A DNA stretch of 64,000 nt. Source: DASQGA01 sp963722715. Its GTDB lineage: Bacteria > Actinomycetota > Thermoleophilia > Gaiellales > Gaiellaceae. Within the stretch, counting starts at the first letter, position 1; each line of letters starts with the position of its first letter. Position numbers and translations under genes: made by a program. Shown here piece by piece: positions 44,136-55,064 of this stretch. The notes under the pieces are model-generated. The model was not told the DNA's origin. It was given only the letters and a program-made list of their open reading frames with translations, and ran no database searches. Location of the stretch: NCBI GenBank assembly GCA_963722715.1, contig CAVROA010000023.1, positions 124,001 to 188,000 of the forward strand. The letters run 5' to 3'.

Positions 44136-44245
44136 AGGAGTACCTTTCCAACTAGCCAGCCTGCGCCAAACGCGAGGGCGACGATCGCAACCAGCACGAA
44201 CACCGCCAGCGCGTAGACGCTTATCCGGTCGCCAACGTATCCCAT
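44132..44245 (-). CDS. Small membrane protein, 37 aa
   Basis: ATG 44245 to TGA 44132 gives a short polar start (MGYVGDRIS) and one long hydrophobic helix (VYALAVFVLVAIVALAFGAG) ending WLVGKVLL. It overlaps folC by 25 bp upstream and the zinc-ribbon gene by 4 bp (GTGA) downstream, filling the gap exactly and on the same strand. It could be a partner of the zinc-ribbon membrane protein. No family recognised. Confidence 0.6.
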   Translation of the reverse strand: MGYVGDRISVYALAVFVLVAIVALAFGAGWLVGKVLL

Positions 44246-45345
44246 GGTACGTAGCCAGATCGGACGGCGGCCAGCGAGGCCAGGAGGTAGAGCGACCCGG
44301 CGGCGAGGACGGCGCCCCCGGGGCCCGCGACCTCTCGCGCGCGCTGGAGCGCGAGCCGAGGCTCGGGGACGACTTCGACCTTCGAAAAGTACGCGGCGCC
44401 GCGAGCGGCGAGCTCCTCGGCCGGGAGCGCGCGCGGGTTTCCGGAGGCCGTGGCGACCAGATGCGAAGAGCGCGTGGAGAAGAGGTCGAGCATCGTCTCG
44501 ACGTCCTTGTCCCCGACGACCGAGCAGACGAGCACGTAGTCACGCTCCGGCAGCAGCTCGAGCAGAAAGCGGACGCCCTCCGGATTGTGGGCGCCGTCCC
44601 AGATCTCGAACGGCGCCGATCCCATCACTTCGAACCTACCCGGTAGCGCGGCCGAGTCGGCGGCGTCGCGCTTCACGGGCTTCCCGACGAAAGCGCTCGC
44701 GGCCGCGACGGCGAGCTCGAGGTTCCCGCGGGCGATGACGATCTCGCCGGCGCCGCGTTCCTTCGCCGCCTGCTCCCACTCGGCCTCCCCGAGCACAACG
44801 GTCGCGCCCTCGGCCACGACCGCGAGCTTCTCGGCGGCGATCTCCTCCCGGGTCGAGCCGAGGTGTTCGGAGTGGTCGAGCCCGATGTTCGTGAGGACGA
44901 CGATTTTCGCCTCGAGGACGTTCGTCGCGTCGAGTCGGCCCCCGAGCCCGGCCTCGACCACCGCGACATCGACGTCCGCCTCCGCGAAGCCGTAGAGGGC
45001 CGCGGCGGTCAGCACCTCGAACTGCGTCGCGTCAGCCACTCCGACAGTACGCACCGCATCGACCAGCGCGTCCAGGTCGCCTTCGGCTCCGTCGACCCGG
45101 ATGCGCTCGCGCCAGGAGATGACGTGCGGGGAGAGGTACGTCCCTACGCGGAGCCCCTGCGCTCGGAGCAGCGCCTCGGTCATGCTCGCCGTGGTCGACT
45201 TCCCGTTCGTTCCGACCACGTGCACGGCCGGGTAGCGGCGCTCTGGATGCCCCAGGCGTTCGAGCAGCTCCTGCATGCGGCCGAGGCCGAACTCCTCGGG
45301 CCAGGGCGAGAGCGACTCGAGATAGGCCTCAGCCGCCGAGGGCAT
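44221..45345 (-). CDS. folC: Folylpolyglutamate/dihydrofolate synthase
   Basis: A 374-aa Mur-ligase-like enzyme with the P-loop GTNGKSTT near residue 45, LSPHVISWRERI, EAGLGGRLDATNV and the C-terminal WDGAHNPEGV. It adds glutamates to folates. ATG 45345 lies inside the valS end (17-bp overlap), as usual for valS-folC. Confidence 0.94.
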   Translation of the reverse strand: MPSAAEAYLESLSPWPEEFGLGRMQELLERLGHPERRYPAVHVVGTNGKSTTASMTEALLRAQGLRVGTYLSPHVISWRERIRVDGAEGDLDALVDAVRTVGVADATQFEVLTAAALYGFAEADVDVAVVEAGLGGRLDATNVLEAKIVVLTNIGLDHSEHLGSTREEIAAEKLAVVAEGATVVLGEAEWEQAAKERGAGEIVIARGNLELAVAAASAFVGKPVKRDAADSAALPGRFEVMGSAPFEIWDGAHNPEGVRFLLELLPERDYVLVCSVVGDKDVETMLDLFSTRSSHLVATASGNPRALPAEELAARGAAYFSKVEVVPEPRLALQRAREVAGPGGAVLAAGSLYLLASLAAVRSGYVPWDTLATG

Positions 45346-47740
45346 CGAGCTCACGGCGGTAGCGGGCGAGCTTCTCACGCTCGCCCTCGACGACGTCGGC
45401 GGGCGCGCTCGAGACGAATCGCTCGTTGCCGAGCATCCCTTCAGCGCGCGCAACTTCCTTCCGCAGGCGCTCGATCTCGGCGTCTGCATTTCCGTTCGGC
45501 TCGCCCTGCGGGCGCACGACCGCTTCGAAGATCCGGCGTTCCTCGCCTTCGAGCTCGACCACGGCTCCGCTTCTTCGATAGGTGGCGGCAGCGGCCTGGA
45601 CACGGTCGAGTGCGTCAGGCCCGACCGTCGTTTCGATCGGCGCCGCCGAGGGCCATGGCGCCACGATCAGCCGCGACTGGCGCGAGGGGAGGTACGACCA
45701 GATCTCCTCGGTGACGTGAGGCATCACAGGGTGCAGGAGCTTCAGCAGCCGCTCCAGCGCGGCCAGAGCGGTGGCTCGCGTGTCCGCGTCGCCGGCATAG
45801 AGCTGCGGCTTGATCGCCTCGGCGTACCAGTCGCAGAAGTCGTCGAACGTCAGCCGGTAAAGCGCGCCTACCGCGGGCGCAAAGCTGAACTCCTGCAAGT
45901 TCTGGTCGAGCTCCCGCCGGACTGCCTCGAGTCGGGCCAGGATCCAGTGCTCCTCGAGCGCCTTCGGCCGCGCGGACACCTCGTCGACGTCTCCGCTCAG
46001 GAGCAGCCGAGACGCGTTCCAGAGCTTGTTCGTGAGCTTGCGCCCCTCCTCGATGACGCCGTAGGAGAAGCGAACGTCCTGGGTCGAAGACATCTTCAGG
46101 AGCCCGTAGCGGGTCGCGTCGGTCCCGTACTTGTCAATGACCTCGACCGGGTCGATTCCCGTGCCGAGGCTCTTCGACATCCGCCGCCCGTCCGTAGCGA
46201 GCACGGTGGAATGGATGATCACGTCCTCGAACGGGATATCGCCCATCATCTCGAGCCCGGCGAAGATCATCCGGTTCTCCCAGAGGCGGATGATCTCGCG
46301 CGCGGTCGTGTTCAGCGTTCCGGGGTAGAACGCGTCGAGGTCGGGGGTCTGGTCGGGCCAGCCCAGCGTCGCGAAGGGCCAGAGGGCCGCGGAGAACCAG
46401 GTGTCCAGCACGTCCTCCTCGCGCTTCAGCTCGGTCGAGCCGCACTCGGCACAGGCGTCCGGAGTGGTCTCGGCAACGGTGATGTGCCCGTTCGGGCAGT
46501 GCCAGACCGGAAGCTGGTGACCCCACCAGAGCTGCCGCGAGATGTTCCAGTCGGGCGCGCTTTCGAGCGACTCGATCGCAAAGCGGTGCTGCGACTCCGG
46601 ATGGAAGCGGACTCGCCTTTCGCGGAGCGCCTCGAGCGCCGGCTGCTTCAGATCCTCCATCGCGCACCACCACTGGAGCGAGATCAGCGGCTCGATCCGT
46701 GACTCGCACCGCTCGCAGAGAGCGACCGCGTGGCGGTAGCTCTCCCGCTTCTCGAGCTGGTCGTGCTCGCGGATCCACGCGAGGATCCGCTCGCCGGCCT
46801 CCTCCTGCGTCAGCCCGACAAGGTCGCCGGCCTCTTCGCTCATGCGACCGTCGGGGCCGATCACGATCGGCTCGGGAAGCCCGTGAGCCCGCCCGATGGC
46901 GAAGTCGACCGGGTCGTGACCGGGCGTCACCTTGAGGGCCCCGGTCCCGAAGTCCTTCTCCACCCGCTCGTCCGCGATGATCGCAACGCGGCGCTCGACG
47001 TACGGGACGACGACCTCCTGCCCGACGAGATCCCGATAGCGGTCGTCCTCGGGGTGCACGGCCACGGCGACGTCGCCGACGATCGTCGCGGGCCGTGCAG
47101 TCGCGATCGTCACGTGCCCCTCCCCGTCCGCGAGCGGATAGCGGACGTACGTGAGTGCGTCGTCGACGTCTCGGTGCACGAGCTCGAGGTCGGAGAGCGA
47201 GGTCATGTGGAACGGGCACCAGTTGATGATCCGGTTGTCGCGGTAGATCCAGCCCTTCGCGTGGAGGTGGACGAAGAAGTGCATGACGGCGCGCACGTAG
47301 CCCTCGTCCATCGTGAAGCGCTCGCGCCGGTAGTCGAGGGAGGCACCCATGCGGCGAAACTGGCTCATGATCGTCCGCCCGTAGAGGTGGAGCCACTCCC
47401 AGACCCGGGCCTCGAACGCCTCCCGTCCGAGGTCGTGGCGCGTCTTCCCTTCCCGGGCGAGATCCTTCTCGACGGCGTTCTGGGTCGAGATGCCGGCATG
47501 GTCGTAGCCCGGCTGGAAGAGGACATTTTTCCCCTGCATTCGCTGCCAGCGAACCAGCGTGTCCGCGAGGGCCAGCTGGAGCGCATGCCCCATGTGGAGC
47601 TCGCCGGTGACGTTCGGCGGCGGGTGGGCGACGACGAAACGCTCACGCGTCGGGTCTGGCTCGGCCGCGTAGAGGCCCTCCTCTTCCCAGGTCCGCTGCC
47701 AGCGCTCCTCGACGCCTTCGGGTCTGTAGAGGGGTTCCAC
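45329..47740 (-). CDS. valS: Valyl-tRNA synthetase
   Basis: An 803-aa class Ia synthetase: HIGH form PPNVTGELHMGH, the editing domain with ATARPATIVGDVAVAVHP, KMSKS form RMSKSLGTG near residue 518, and a C-terminal coiled-coil arm. It is the short form without extensions. Start GTG 47740; TACAAT six bases upstream implies a leaderless mRNA. It leads the valS-folC operon. Confidence 0.97.
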   Translation of the reverse strand: MEPLYRPEGVEERWQRTWEEEGLYAAEPDPTRERFVVAHPPPNVTGELHMGHALQLALADTLVRWQRMQGKNVLFQPGYDHAGISTQNAVEKDLAREGKTRHDLGREAFEARVWEWLHLYGRTIMSQFRRMGASLDYRRERFTMDEGYVRAVMHFFVHLHAKGWIYRDNRIINWCPFHMTSLSDLELVHRDVDDALTYVRYPLADGEGHVTIATARPATIVGDVAVAVHPEDDRYRDLVGQEVVVPYVERRVAIIADERVEKDFGTGALKVTPGHDPVDFAIGRAHGLPEPIVIGPDGRMSEEAGDLVGLTQEEAGERILAWIREHDQLEKRESYRHAVALCERCESRIEPLISLQWWCAMEDLKQPALEALRERRVRFHPESQHRFAIESLESAPDWNISRQLWWGHQLPVWHCPNGHITVAETTPDACAECGSTELKREEDVLDTWFSAALWPFATLGWPDQTPDLDAFYPGTLNTTAREIIRLWENRMIFAGLEMMGDIPFEDVIIHSTVLATDGRRMSKSLGTGIDPVEVIDKYGTDATRYGLLKMSSTQDVRFSYGVIEEGRKLTNKLWNASRLLLSGDVDEVSARPKALEEHWILARLEAVRRELDQNLQEFSFAPAVGALYRLTFDDFCDWYAEAIKPQLYAGDADTRATALAALERLLKLLHPVMPHVTEEIWSYLPSRQSRLIVAPWPSAAPIETTVGPDALDRVQAAAATYRRSGAVVELEGEERRIFEAVVRPQGEPNGNADAEIERLRKEVARAEGMLGNERFVSSAPADVVEGEREKLARYRRELDALGG

Positions 47741-47752
47741 GTCCCGATTGTA
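47741..47752 (-). promoter_or_regulatory. Leaderless promoter of valS
   Basis: TACAAT (47752-47747 on the minus strand) ends six bases before the GTG start, so the start point should fall on the start codon. It lies back to back with the TAGAAT of the divergent cyclase gene. Confidence 0.55.
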
Positions 47753-47758
47753 CGGGCG

Positions 47759-47764
47759 TAGAAT
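47759..47764 (+). promoter_or_regulatory. -10 box for the first TPR-cyclase gene
   Basis: TAGAAT, about 14 bases ahead of the ATG at 47779. Expected start near 47771. Divergent from the valS promoter and overlapping its upstream region, so the two may compete. Confidence 0.5.
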
Positions 47765-47778
47765 TCTGGAGACTCCTT

Positions 47779-49707
47779 ATGACTCAGGTCGTCGACGACG
47801 CGCTTTCAGCCGGCCGTGAGGCCGCCGCTCGCGGCGCCTGGCGCGAGGCTTACGACCTCCTCAGCCCCGCCGCCGGCTCGCTTTCGCCCGAGGATCTCGA
47901 AGCCCTCGCCGAGGCCGCGTACTGGCTGGGCAAGCTCGACGAGGCGATTGGCCTGCGCGAGCAGGCACAGGCCGCCTGGGTCGAAGCCGGAGAGCCGCGC
48001 AAGGCCGCCCTGGTCGCCCTCACAGTCTCGGGTGACTACTTCATGAAGGGCGATTTCGCCGTCGCCAGCGGCTGGTTCGGAAAGGCGGGACGCCTGCTCG
48101 AGGGCCTCGATGAGTCGATCGAGCATGGGTATCTCGCTGTCCACGGGGCCATGAGCGCGATGATGACCGGAAGCATCGACGACGTGATCGCCCGCGCCGA
48201 GGACGCCCGCTCCCTGGCAAAGCGTTTCGAGAGCCGCGATCTCGAGGCAATGGCGCTCGTCGTCCAGGGCCGGGCGCTGGTGCTGAAGGGCGACGCCACC
48301 CAGGGCCTGGCACTGCTCGACGAGGCCACGGCCGCGGCGGTCAGCGGCGAGCTTCGCCCCTTCTCGACCGGCTTCATCTACTGCGTCACGATCACCTCGT
48401 GCAACGGCCTCGGCGACTATCGTCGCGCCCGCGAGTGGACGAAAGCAGCAGGCCGCTGGTGTGACCGCAGCGACATCAAGGGCTTCCCCGGCGCGTGCCG
48501 CGTGCACCAGGCGACGGTCAAGCGACTGTCCGGCGACTGGCCCGGGGCGGAGGAACAGGCGCTGCAAGCCTGTGAGGAGACCCAGGGCTTCGACGCCTGG
48601 ACGACGGCCGCGGGTTTTTACGAGATCGGGGAGATCCGCCGGCGGCGCGGCGACTTCGCTGCAGCCGAGGAGTCCTACCGGATGGCGAAGGAGTGGGGCG
48701 CCGACCCGCAGCCCGGGATCGCATTTCTCCGCCTCGCACAGGGCAAGGTCGAGGCCGCCTCGTCCGCGATCAAGCGCTCGCTCGCCTCATCGGATGAACC
48801 GCTGGGCCGCATCCGGCGCCTCCCCGCGCAGGTCGAGATCGCCCTCGCGACCGGTGATCTGAAGACGGCGCGGGAAGCTGCGTCCGAGCTCGAGGAGCTG
48901 ATCCACACATTTCGGGTCGGGGACGATCCGACGCCCGCCTTCCAGGCGACGACCTGCCTTGCGTGGGGCCAGATCCGTCTCGCGGAAGGGGACCCCCAGG
49001 GAGCCGCGGACGAGCTGACCCGCTCGATTTCGATCTGGCGCGAGATCGGGATCCCGTACGAGACGGCCGAGGCGCAGCTGCTCCTCGGCGTCGCGCTCCG
49101 AAAGCTTGGTGACGACGAGGGCGCTAACGAGGAGCTGACCGACGCGCGAGCCACCTTCGAGCGTCTCGGCGCAGTTCTCGCCGCTCAGCGCGCCGCCGAG
49201 CTCCTCGGCGAGGTGCCGCTCACGCGAACCTTCATGTTTACGGACATCGTCGACTCGACGAAGCTAGCCGAGGCGCTCGGAGAGGCCAAGTGGGAGAAGC
49301 TCCTGGCCTGGCACGACAGGACCTTGCGCGAGCTCCTGACGGCACAGGGCGGCGAGGTGATCAAGCAGACCGGCGACGGCTTCTTCGCCGCGTTCGATAG
49401 TCCCGGAGCTGCGGTCGAGGCCGCCGTCGCGGTCCAGCGCTCGCTCGCGGAGCACGACGGGATCTCGCCCGACGTACGGATCGGCCTCCACGCCGGCGAG
49501 GCGTTCTCGAAGGACGAGGTCGACTTCGGCGGTCATGGTGTCCACGCTGCGGCCCGGATCGGCGCGCTCGCGGGAGCCGGGGAAATCGTGGCGAGCGCCG
49601 AGACGCTGGCGCACGGAGCCGTGAGCTACGGCGTTTCCGAGCCCCGCTCAGCGGAGCTCAAGGGCATCTCGGAGCTCGTGGAAGTGGTCTCGATCGACTG
49701 GCACTGA
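47779..49707 (+). CDS. TPR-like protein with C-terminal adenylate/guanylate cyclase domain (copy 1)
   Basis: A 642-aa protein. About 480 residues of helical TPR-like repeats precede a class III cyclase domain (about 490-640) with metal Asp residues in FMFTDIVDST and KQTGDGFFAAF. At the usual VNxAAR position the sequence reads VHAAARI, so the transition-state Asn is His; activity is uncertain. TPR-cyclase fusions are common in actinobacteria as signalling proteins. It is followed by a close paralog, probably from tandem duplication. Confidence 0.9.
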   Translation: MTQVVDDALSAGREAAARGAWREAYDLLSPAAGSLSPEDLEALAEAAYWLGKLDEAIGLREQAQAAWVEAGEPRKAALVALTVSGDYFMKGDFAVASGWFGKAGRLLEGLDESIEHGYLAVHGAMSAMMTGSIDDVIARAEDARSLAKRFESRDLEAMALVVQGRALVLKGDATQGLALLDEATAAAVSGELRPFSTGFIYCVTITSCNGLGDYRRAREWTKAAGRWCDRSDIKGFPGACRVHQATVKRLSGDWPGAEEQALQACEETQGFDAWTTAAGFYEIGEIRRRRGDFAAAEESYRMAKEWGADPQPGIAFLRLAQGKVEAASSAIKRSLASSDEPLGRIRRLPAQVEIALATGDLKTAREAASELEELIHTFRVGDDPTPAFQATTCLAWGQIRLAEGDPQGAADELTRSISIWREIGIPYETAEAQLLLGVALRKLGDDEGANEELTDARATFERLGAVLAAQRAAELLGEVPLTRTFMFTDIVDSTKLAEALGEAKWEKLLAWHDRTLRELLTAQGGEVIKQTGDGFFAAFDSPGAAVEAAVAVQRSLAEHDGISPDVRIGLHAGEAFSKDEVDFGGHGVHAAARIGALAGAGEIVASAETLAHGAVSYGVSEPRSAELKGISELVEVVSIDWH

Positions 49708-49777
49708 CGGCCGGCCAGGCGAATGCCCAGGAGGGCGCGGCAAATTCCACCGACGCCCGTTGTGCCACAATCCGTCC

Positions 49778-51697
49778 ATGTCACAGGTCGTAGACGATGC
49801 GCTTGCTGCCGGTCGCGCAGCGATCGAACGCAAGGACTGGCGCGAGGCTTACGAGTTGCTCAAGCAAGCGGACGCCGAAAACGAGCTGGGAGCGAACGAC
49901 CTCGAGCTCTTCGCGGCCGCCGCGCTCTGGACGGGGGAGTTCAAGGATGCTCTTGCTGTCATGGAGCGGGCCTACGCCGCTCTGGTGCAAGAGGGCGAGA
50001 AGGCGAGAGCCGCGTACGTCGCGGTTGAACTGGCGCACAGCTACAGCGGCCAGCTTCAGCAGGCTGTTGCGCAGGGGTGGATGAGCCGCGCCAAGCGCTT
50101 GCTCGACGAGGAGCCCGAGGATTTCGCGCACGGCTATTGGGCTCTGCAGCAAGCACTCTTCGCGCAGGGCAAGCACGACTTCGACGGAGCGATCGTTCTC
50201 GCCAAGCAAGCCGAGGAGATCGGGAAGCGCTTCGGCGACCGGAATCTGGAAGTACGAGGGATGCAGCGGCAGGGAGCGGCGCTCATCGAGAAGGGCGATG
50301 TCGCCGAGGGCCAGCTGCTGCTCGACGAGGCGAGCACGGCCGCCTTCGGCGGCGAGCTCGATCCGAGGTCGACCCTGATCGTCTACTGCAACACGATCGG
50401 CGCGTGTCGTGACGTAGCCGACTACGACCGCGCCGGAGAGTGGACCGACAGGGCGACCGAGTTCTGCGAGTCGGTCTCCGCTTCCGCTTTCCCCGGGCTT
50501 TGCCGGGTGAACCGGGCCGAGGTGATGCGGTTCAAGGGAAAGCTGACCGAGGCAGGTGCTGAGGCCGGAAAGGCGGGCGAGGAGCTTCGCATGTGGTGCC
50601 CGCGGATCGCGGGGGCCGCCTTCTATGAGCTCGGCGAAGCTCGCCTACGCCTCGGCGAGCTGGCGCAGGCCGAGGCTTCGTTCCGCGAGGCTGACGAGTA
50701 CGGGAAGGACCCAGAGCCAGGCCTCTCGCTCCTCAGGCTCGGGCAGGGCAACGTCAAAGGCGCGCTCTCGTCGATCCGCCGCGCACTCGGCGACGACACG
50801 CTCGGGATCCCGGCGCGAGTCCGGCTCCTGCCTGCAGCCGTCGAGATCGCGATCGCCGCGAACGAGCTGGACGAGGCCCAGCGGTATGTCGACGAGCTCG
50901 TCGAGGCGGCCGACACGTACGACACTTCCGCGCTCAAGGCCTCAGGAGCCTTTGCGCGGGGGAACGTCAAGCTCGCGCGTGGGGACGCGGCGGGCGCCTA
51001 CAGCTGCCTTCGGCAGGCCAGGACTTTCTGGGACGCTACGGGAGCGACGTACGACGTCGCACGCACACGTGAGGCCCTCGGGCACGCTGCGCGCCTCGAC
51101 GGAGACGAGGAGCACGCGATCTGGGAGTTTCAGGCCGCCGCAGCTCGATACGAGCGCCTCGGCGCTCTGCGCGATGCCGAACGGCTTGCAGAGCTCCTCG
51201 CGGTGAAGAAGACGGTGATGAAGACGTTCCTCTTTACGGACATCGTCAAGTCGACCGATCTCCTGAGCACGATGGAGGACCGCCACTGGGCGAACGCCCT
51301 GCGCCTCCACGACGACGCACTCCGGTCGATCTTCGCCGACTGGGACGGCCAGGTGGTCGATCACACGGGTGATGGATTCTTCGTCGCGTTCGACGATGCC
51401 GAGCAGGCCGTCCGCGCAGCCATCGCCGTCCAGAAGACCGTCGACCAGGAGTTCGTCTTCGACGTTCGGATCGGCGTGCACACCGACGGAGCGCTCCAGC
51501 AGGGCGAGAGCTACCACGGTCGTGGCGTCCACGCTGCGGCGCGGATCGGCGCGCAGGCGGAAGGGCGCGAGATTCTCGGCAGCCAGGTCACGCTGAATGC
51601 CCTGGAGGACTTCCCGACGAAGAACCATCGGGCCGCGACGCTGAAGGGCTTCAAGGAGCCCATCAAGGTGTGCTCGGTCGACTGGGAGCGGCGCTAG
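49778..51697 (+). CDS. TPR-like protein with C-terminal adenylate/guanylate cyclase domain (copy 2)
   Basis: A 639-aa paralog of the preceding gene: the first 30 residues match closely (SQVVDDALAAGR, WREAYELL) and so does the layout. Cyclase motifs are FLFTDIVKST and DHTGDGFFVAF, with VHAAARI again replacing the usual Asn by His. ATG 49778 is chosen because it aligns with copy 1; an upstream ATG at 49760 would add six residues. CACAAT ends six bases before the ATG, so it may be leaderless. Confidence 0.9.
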   Translation: MSQVVDDALAAGRAAIERKDWREAYELLKQADAENELGANDLELFAAAALWTGEFKDALAVMERAYAALVQEGEKARAAYVAVELAHSYSGQLQQAVAQGWMSRAKRLLDEEPEDFAHGYWALQQALFAQGKHDFDGAIVLAKQAEEIGKRFGDRNLEVRGMQRQGAALIEKGDVAEGQLLLDEASTAAFGGELDPRSTLIVYCNTIGACRDVADYDRAGEWTDRATEFCESVSASAFPGLCRVNRAEVMRFKGKLTEAGAEAGKAGEELRMWCPRIAGAAFYELGEARLRLGELAQAEASFREADEYGKDPEPGLSLLRLGQGNVKGALSSIRRALGDDTLGIPARVRLLPAAVEIAIAANELDEAQRYVDELVEAADTYDTSALKASGAFARGNVKLARGDAAGAYSCLRQARTFWDATGATYDVARTREALGHAARLDGDEEHAIWEFQAAAARYERLGALRDAERLAELLAVKKTVMKTFLFTDIVKSTDLLSTMEDRHWANALRLHDDALRSIFADWDGQVVDHTGDGFFVAFDDAEQAVRAAIAVQKTVDQEFVFDVRIGVHTDGALQQGESYHGRGVHAAARIGAQAEGREILGSQVTLNALEDFPTKNHRAATLKGFKEPIKVCSVDWERR

Positions 51698-51701
51698 CCG
51701 C

Positions 51702-52979
<1,278 letters not shown>

Positions 52980-53015
52980 GTCTACCCTTCTTGTATCTCG
53001 AAATGGCCTCGGCCG

Positions 53016-53627
53016 CTAGGTGGCGGCCACCGCCACACCTGCGCCTCGCTGTGAGACGACGGTGTCGATGATCCCGTATTCCTTTGCTTCGTCAGCAGTC
53101 ATGAAGTAATCGCGCTCCATGTCTTTCGAGACCTTGTCGAGTGGTTGCCCGGTGTGGAAGGCCGTTATCTCCTCCAGGCGCCGCTTGATCGCAATCGTCT
53201 CGCGTGCCTGGATCTCGATGTCCGTGGCCTGCCCCTGGAAACCGCCCGAGACCTGGTGGATGAGGATCTTGGCATTCGGGAGAGCCATGCGCTTCCCTTC
53301 CGTCCCTCCGGCGAGGATGATCGCGCCCATCGACATCGCGATGCCGACGCAGATGGTCTGCACGTCGGGCTTGATGTACTGCATCGTGTCGTAGATCGCG
53401 AGGCCGGAATAGACGGAGCCGCCCGGCGAGTTCACGTAGATCGAGATGTCCTTGTCGGGATCCTCGGACTCGAGGTGGATCATCTGCGCCACGATCAGGT
53501 TCGCGATCTGGTCGTCCACGGGCGTGCCGAGGAAGATGATGCGCTCGTTCAGGAGCCGCGAGTAGATGTCGAAGGCGCGCTCGCCGCGCGACGTCTGCTC
53601 TACGACCATGGGGATCAGCGGACTCAT
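53016..53627 (-). CDS. clpP: ATP-dependent Clp protease proteolytic subunit
   Basis: A 203-aa ClpP with the catalytic Ser in GIAMSMGAIILAGG, His in KILIHQVSGG and the axial LLNERIIFLG region. ATG 53627 overlaps the tig stop (ATGA), and upstream ATGs give no conserved residues. It forms the protease barrel for ClpX. The tig-clpP-clpX order is classical. Confidence 0.97.
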   Translation of the reverse strand: MSPLIPMVVEQTSRGERAFDIYSRLLNERIIFLGTPVDDQIANLIVAQMIHLESEDPDKDISIYVNSPGGSVYSGLAIYDTMQYIKPDVQTICVGIAMSMGAIILAGGTEGKRMALPNAKILIHQVSGGFQGQATDIEIQARETIAIKRRLEEITAFHTGQPLDKVSKDMERDYFMTADEAKEYGIIDTVVSQRGAGVAVAAT

Positions 53628-54982
53628 GTTCTTTCTGCCTCCTCGCTGCCGGGCGTCCAGATCTTCATCCCGGCGCCGGCCTTTTCCTTCTCGGGTGTCC
53701 AAAGCTTCTCGCGCGCCTGCGCGAGCTCGACGGGTATTCGCCGTACCTGTGAGACGACCTCGTCCAGCGCTTTCTTGAGCCTCAGGTCGGCTCGCAGCTG
53801 CTCGAAGCCGCCGGTCTCACGCATCACGGTACCGATCCGCTCCGGGTCCTCCCCCACTTCTGCCGCCTGCGCGCTGATCAGCTCCTCCACTTCTTCGTCC
53901 GAGACCTCGGTGCCAAGCCGCTTTGCGACCGCGTCGAGGACGAGCTCGCGCTTCACTGCCTGCGCGGCCTGCTCCCGCAGGCGGTCTACAACGGCGTCCT
54001 GCGGCTGCCCGGTCATGGCGAGATAGGTCTGGAACGAAATGCCACGTCGCTCGAGCGACCGGACGAGCCCCGTCAGGAGCTCGGCAGAGCGCCGCTCGAC
54101 GAGTGGCTCGATCGGCCCGACGTCGGAGACGTCGACGAGAGCGTCGACGGCGTTCTCGCGAAAACGGGCGTCGAGCTCCTCCTCGAGCTGCTCGCGCAGG
54201 CGGGCCTCGAGATCGTCGCGAAGCTCGGCGAGCGTCTCGAACTCGCTCGCCGCGCGGGCGAGCTCGTCGTCGAGCACGGGTAGAGCCTTCTCCTTGACCT
54301 CCTTGACCGCCACTTCGACGTCGGTCGTCCGCTCCTCGTCGACCTGGAGCTGAACGGTCTTCGTCTCGCCGGGCTTCATCCCGGGAAGAGCGGCCTCGAT
54401 CGGCTCGATCAGCCTCCCGTCTCCCACCTCGGCGACGTAGTCGCGCTGCGTCCCGGTCTCGTCGCCCAGGAGATCGAGGACGACCGTGTCCCCCTCGATC
54501 ACCGGGCGGTCGGTGACCGGCACGAGCTCGGCGACGCTCGTCCGAAGCGCCTCCAGCTCCTCGGCGACGAGCTCCTCGGGGACTTCTGGCTCCGCGCCGG
54601 GCACCTCGAGCGTCGTCCAATCGCCGAGCTCCGGCTCCGGGAGCACGGCCACGGTCGCCGTGAAGTGAAAGGTGTCGTTGTCCCCGGGCAGGCCGTCGTA
54701 CTCGACCTCGGGCGTCGAGATCGGACGGATGCCCGAATCGGTCGCCGCGTTCCAGAACCACGTATCGATGTGGCTCCGCACCGCCTCTTCCCAGACGGCC
54801 GCGCGTCCGACGCGTGCCATGACGACCTTGGATGGGACGTGGCCCTTGCGAAAGCCCGGGACGCGTATCGAGCCTGCGAGGTCCGACGCCGCGTGCTCGT
54901 AGGCATGCTGGACGTCCGCCTCGGGCACCTCCACTGCGAGGCGCACCTTGCTCTCCGGGAGCTCTTCGATCTGGGTCTTCAT
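53624..54982 (-). CDS. tig: Trigger factor
   Basis: A 452-aa ribosome-bound chaperone: the ribosome-docking motif GFRKGHVP, a PPIase-like domain (about 150-240) and the C-terminal helical arms. Near its end two similar motifs occur, KLWTPEKE and KIWTPGSE, about 12 residues apart. It leads tig-clpP-clpX. The 54983-55033 stretch upstream is too short for a clear promoter call. Confidence 0.94.
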   Translation of the reverse strand: MKTQIEELPESKVRLAVEVPEADVQHAYEHAASDLAGSIRVPGFRKGHVPSKVVMARVGRAAVWEEAVRSHIDTWFWNAATDSGIRPISTPEVEYDGLPGDNDTFHFTATVAVLPEPELGDWTTLEVPGAEPEVPEELVAEELEALRTSVAELVPVTDRPVIEGDTVVLDLLGDETGTQRDYVAEVGDGRLIEPIEAALPGMKPGETKTVQLQVDEERTTDVEVAVKEVKEKALPVLDDELARAASEFETLAELRDDLEARLREQLEEELDARFRENAVDALVDVSDVGPIEPLVERRSAELLTGLVRSLERRGISFQTYLAMTGQPQDAVVDRLREQAAQAVKRELVLDAVAKRLGTEVSDEEVEELISAQAAEVGEDPERIGTVMRETGGFEQLRADLRLKKALDEVVSQVRRIPVELAQAREKLWTPEKEKAGAGMKIWTPGSEEAERT

Positions 54983-55033
54983 CGGGGAAGGGCCATTGTG
55001 CCAGCGAAGCCCCTCTCTGGGTCAGGAGGCTGA

Positions 55034-55064
55034 GTGCGGGCGAGAGGACTCGAACCTCCAAGGG
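55034..55064 (-). repeat. Duplicated 3' end of tRNA-Leu (att-like)
   Basis: Identical to 55903-55933 and corresponding to the T arm and acceptor strand of the tRNA-Leu gene. No CCA follows here (CTC instead), and the remaining tRNA parts are absent, so it is not a functional tRNA. Confidence 0.8.
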
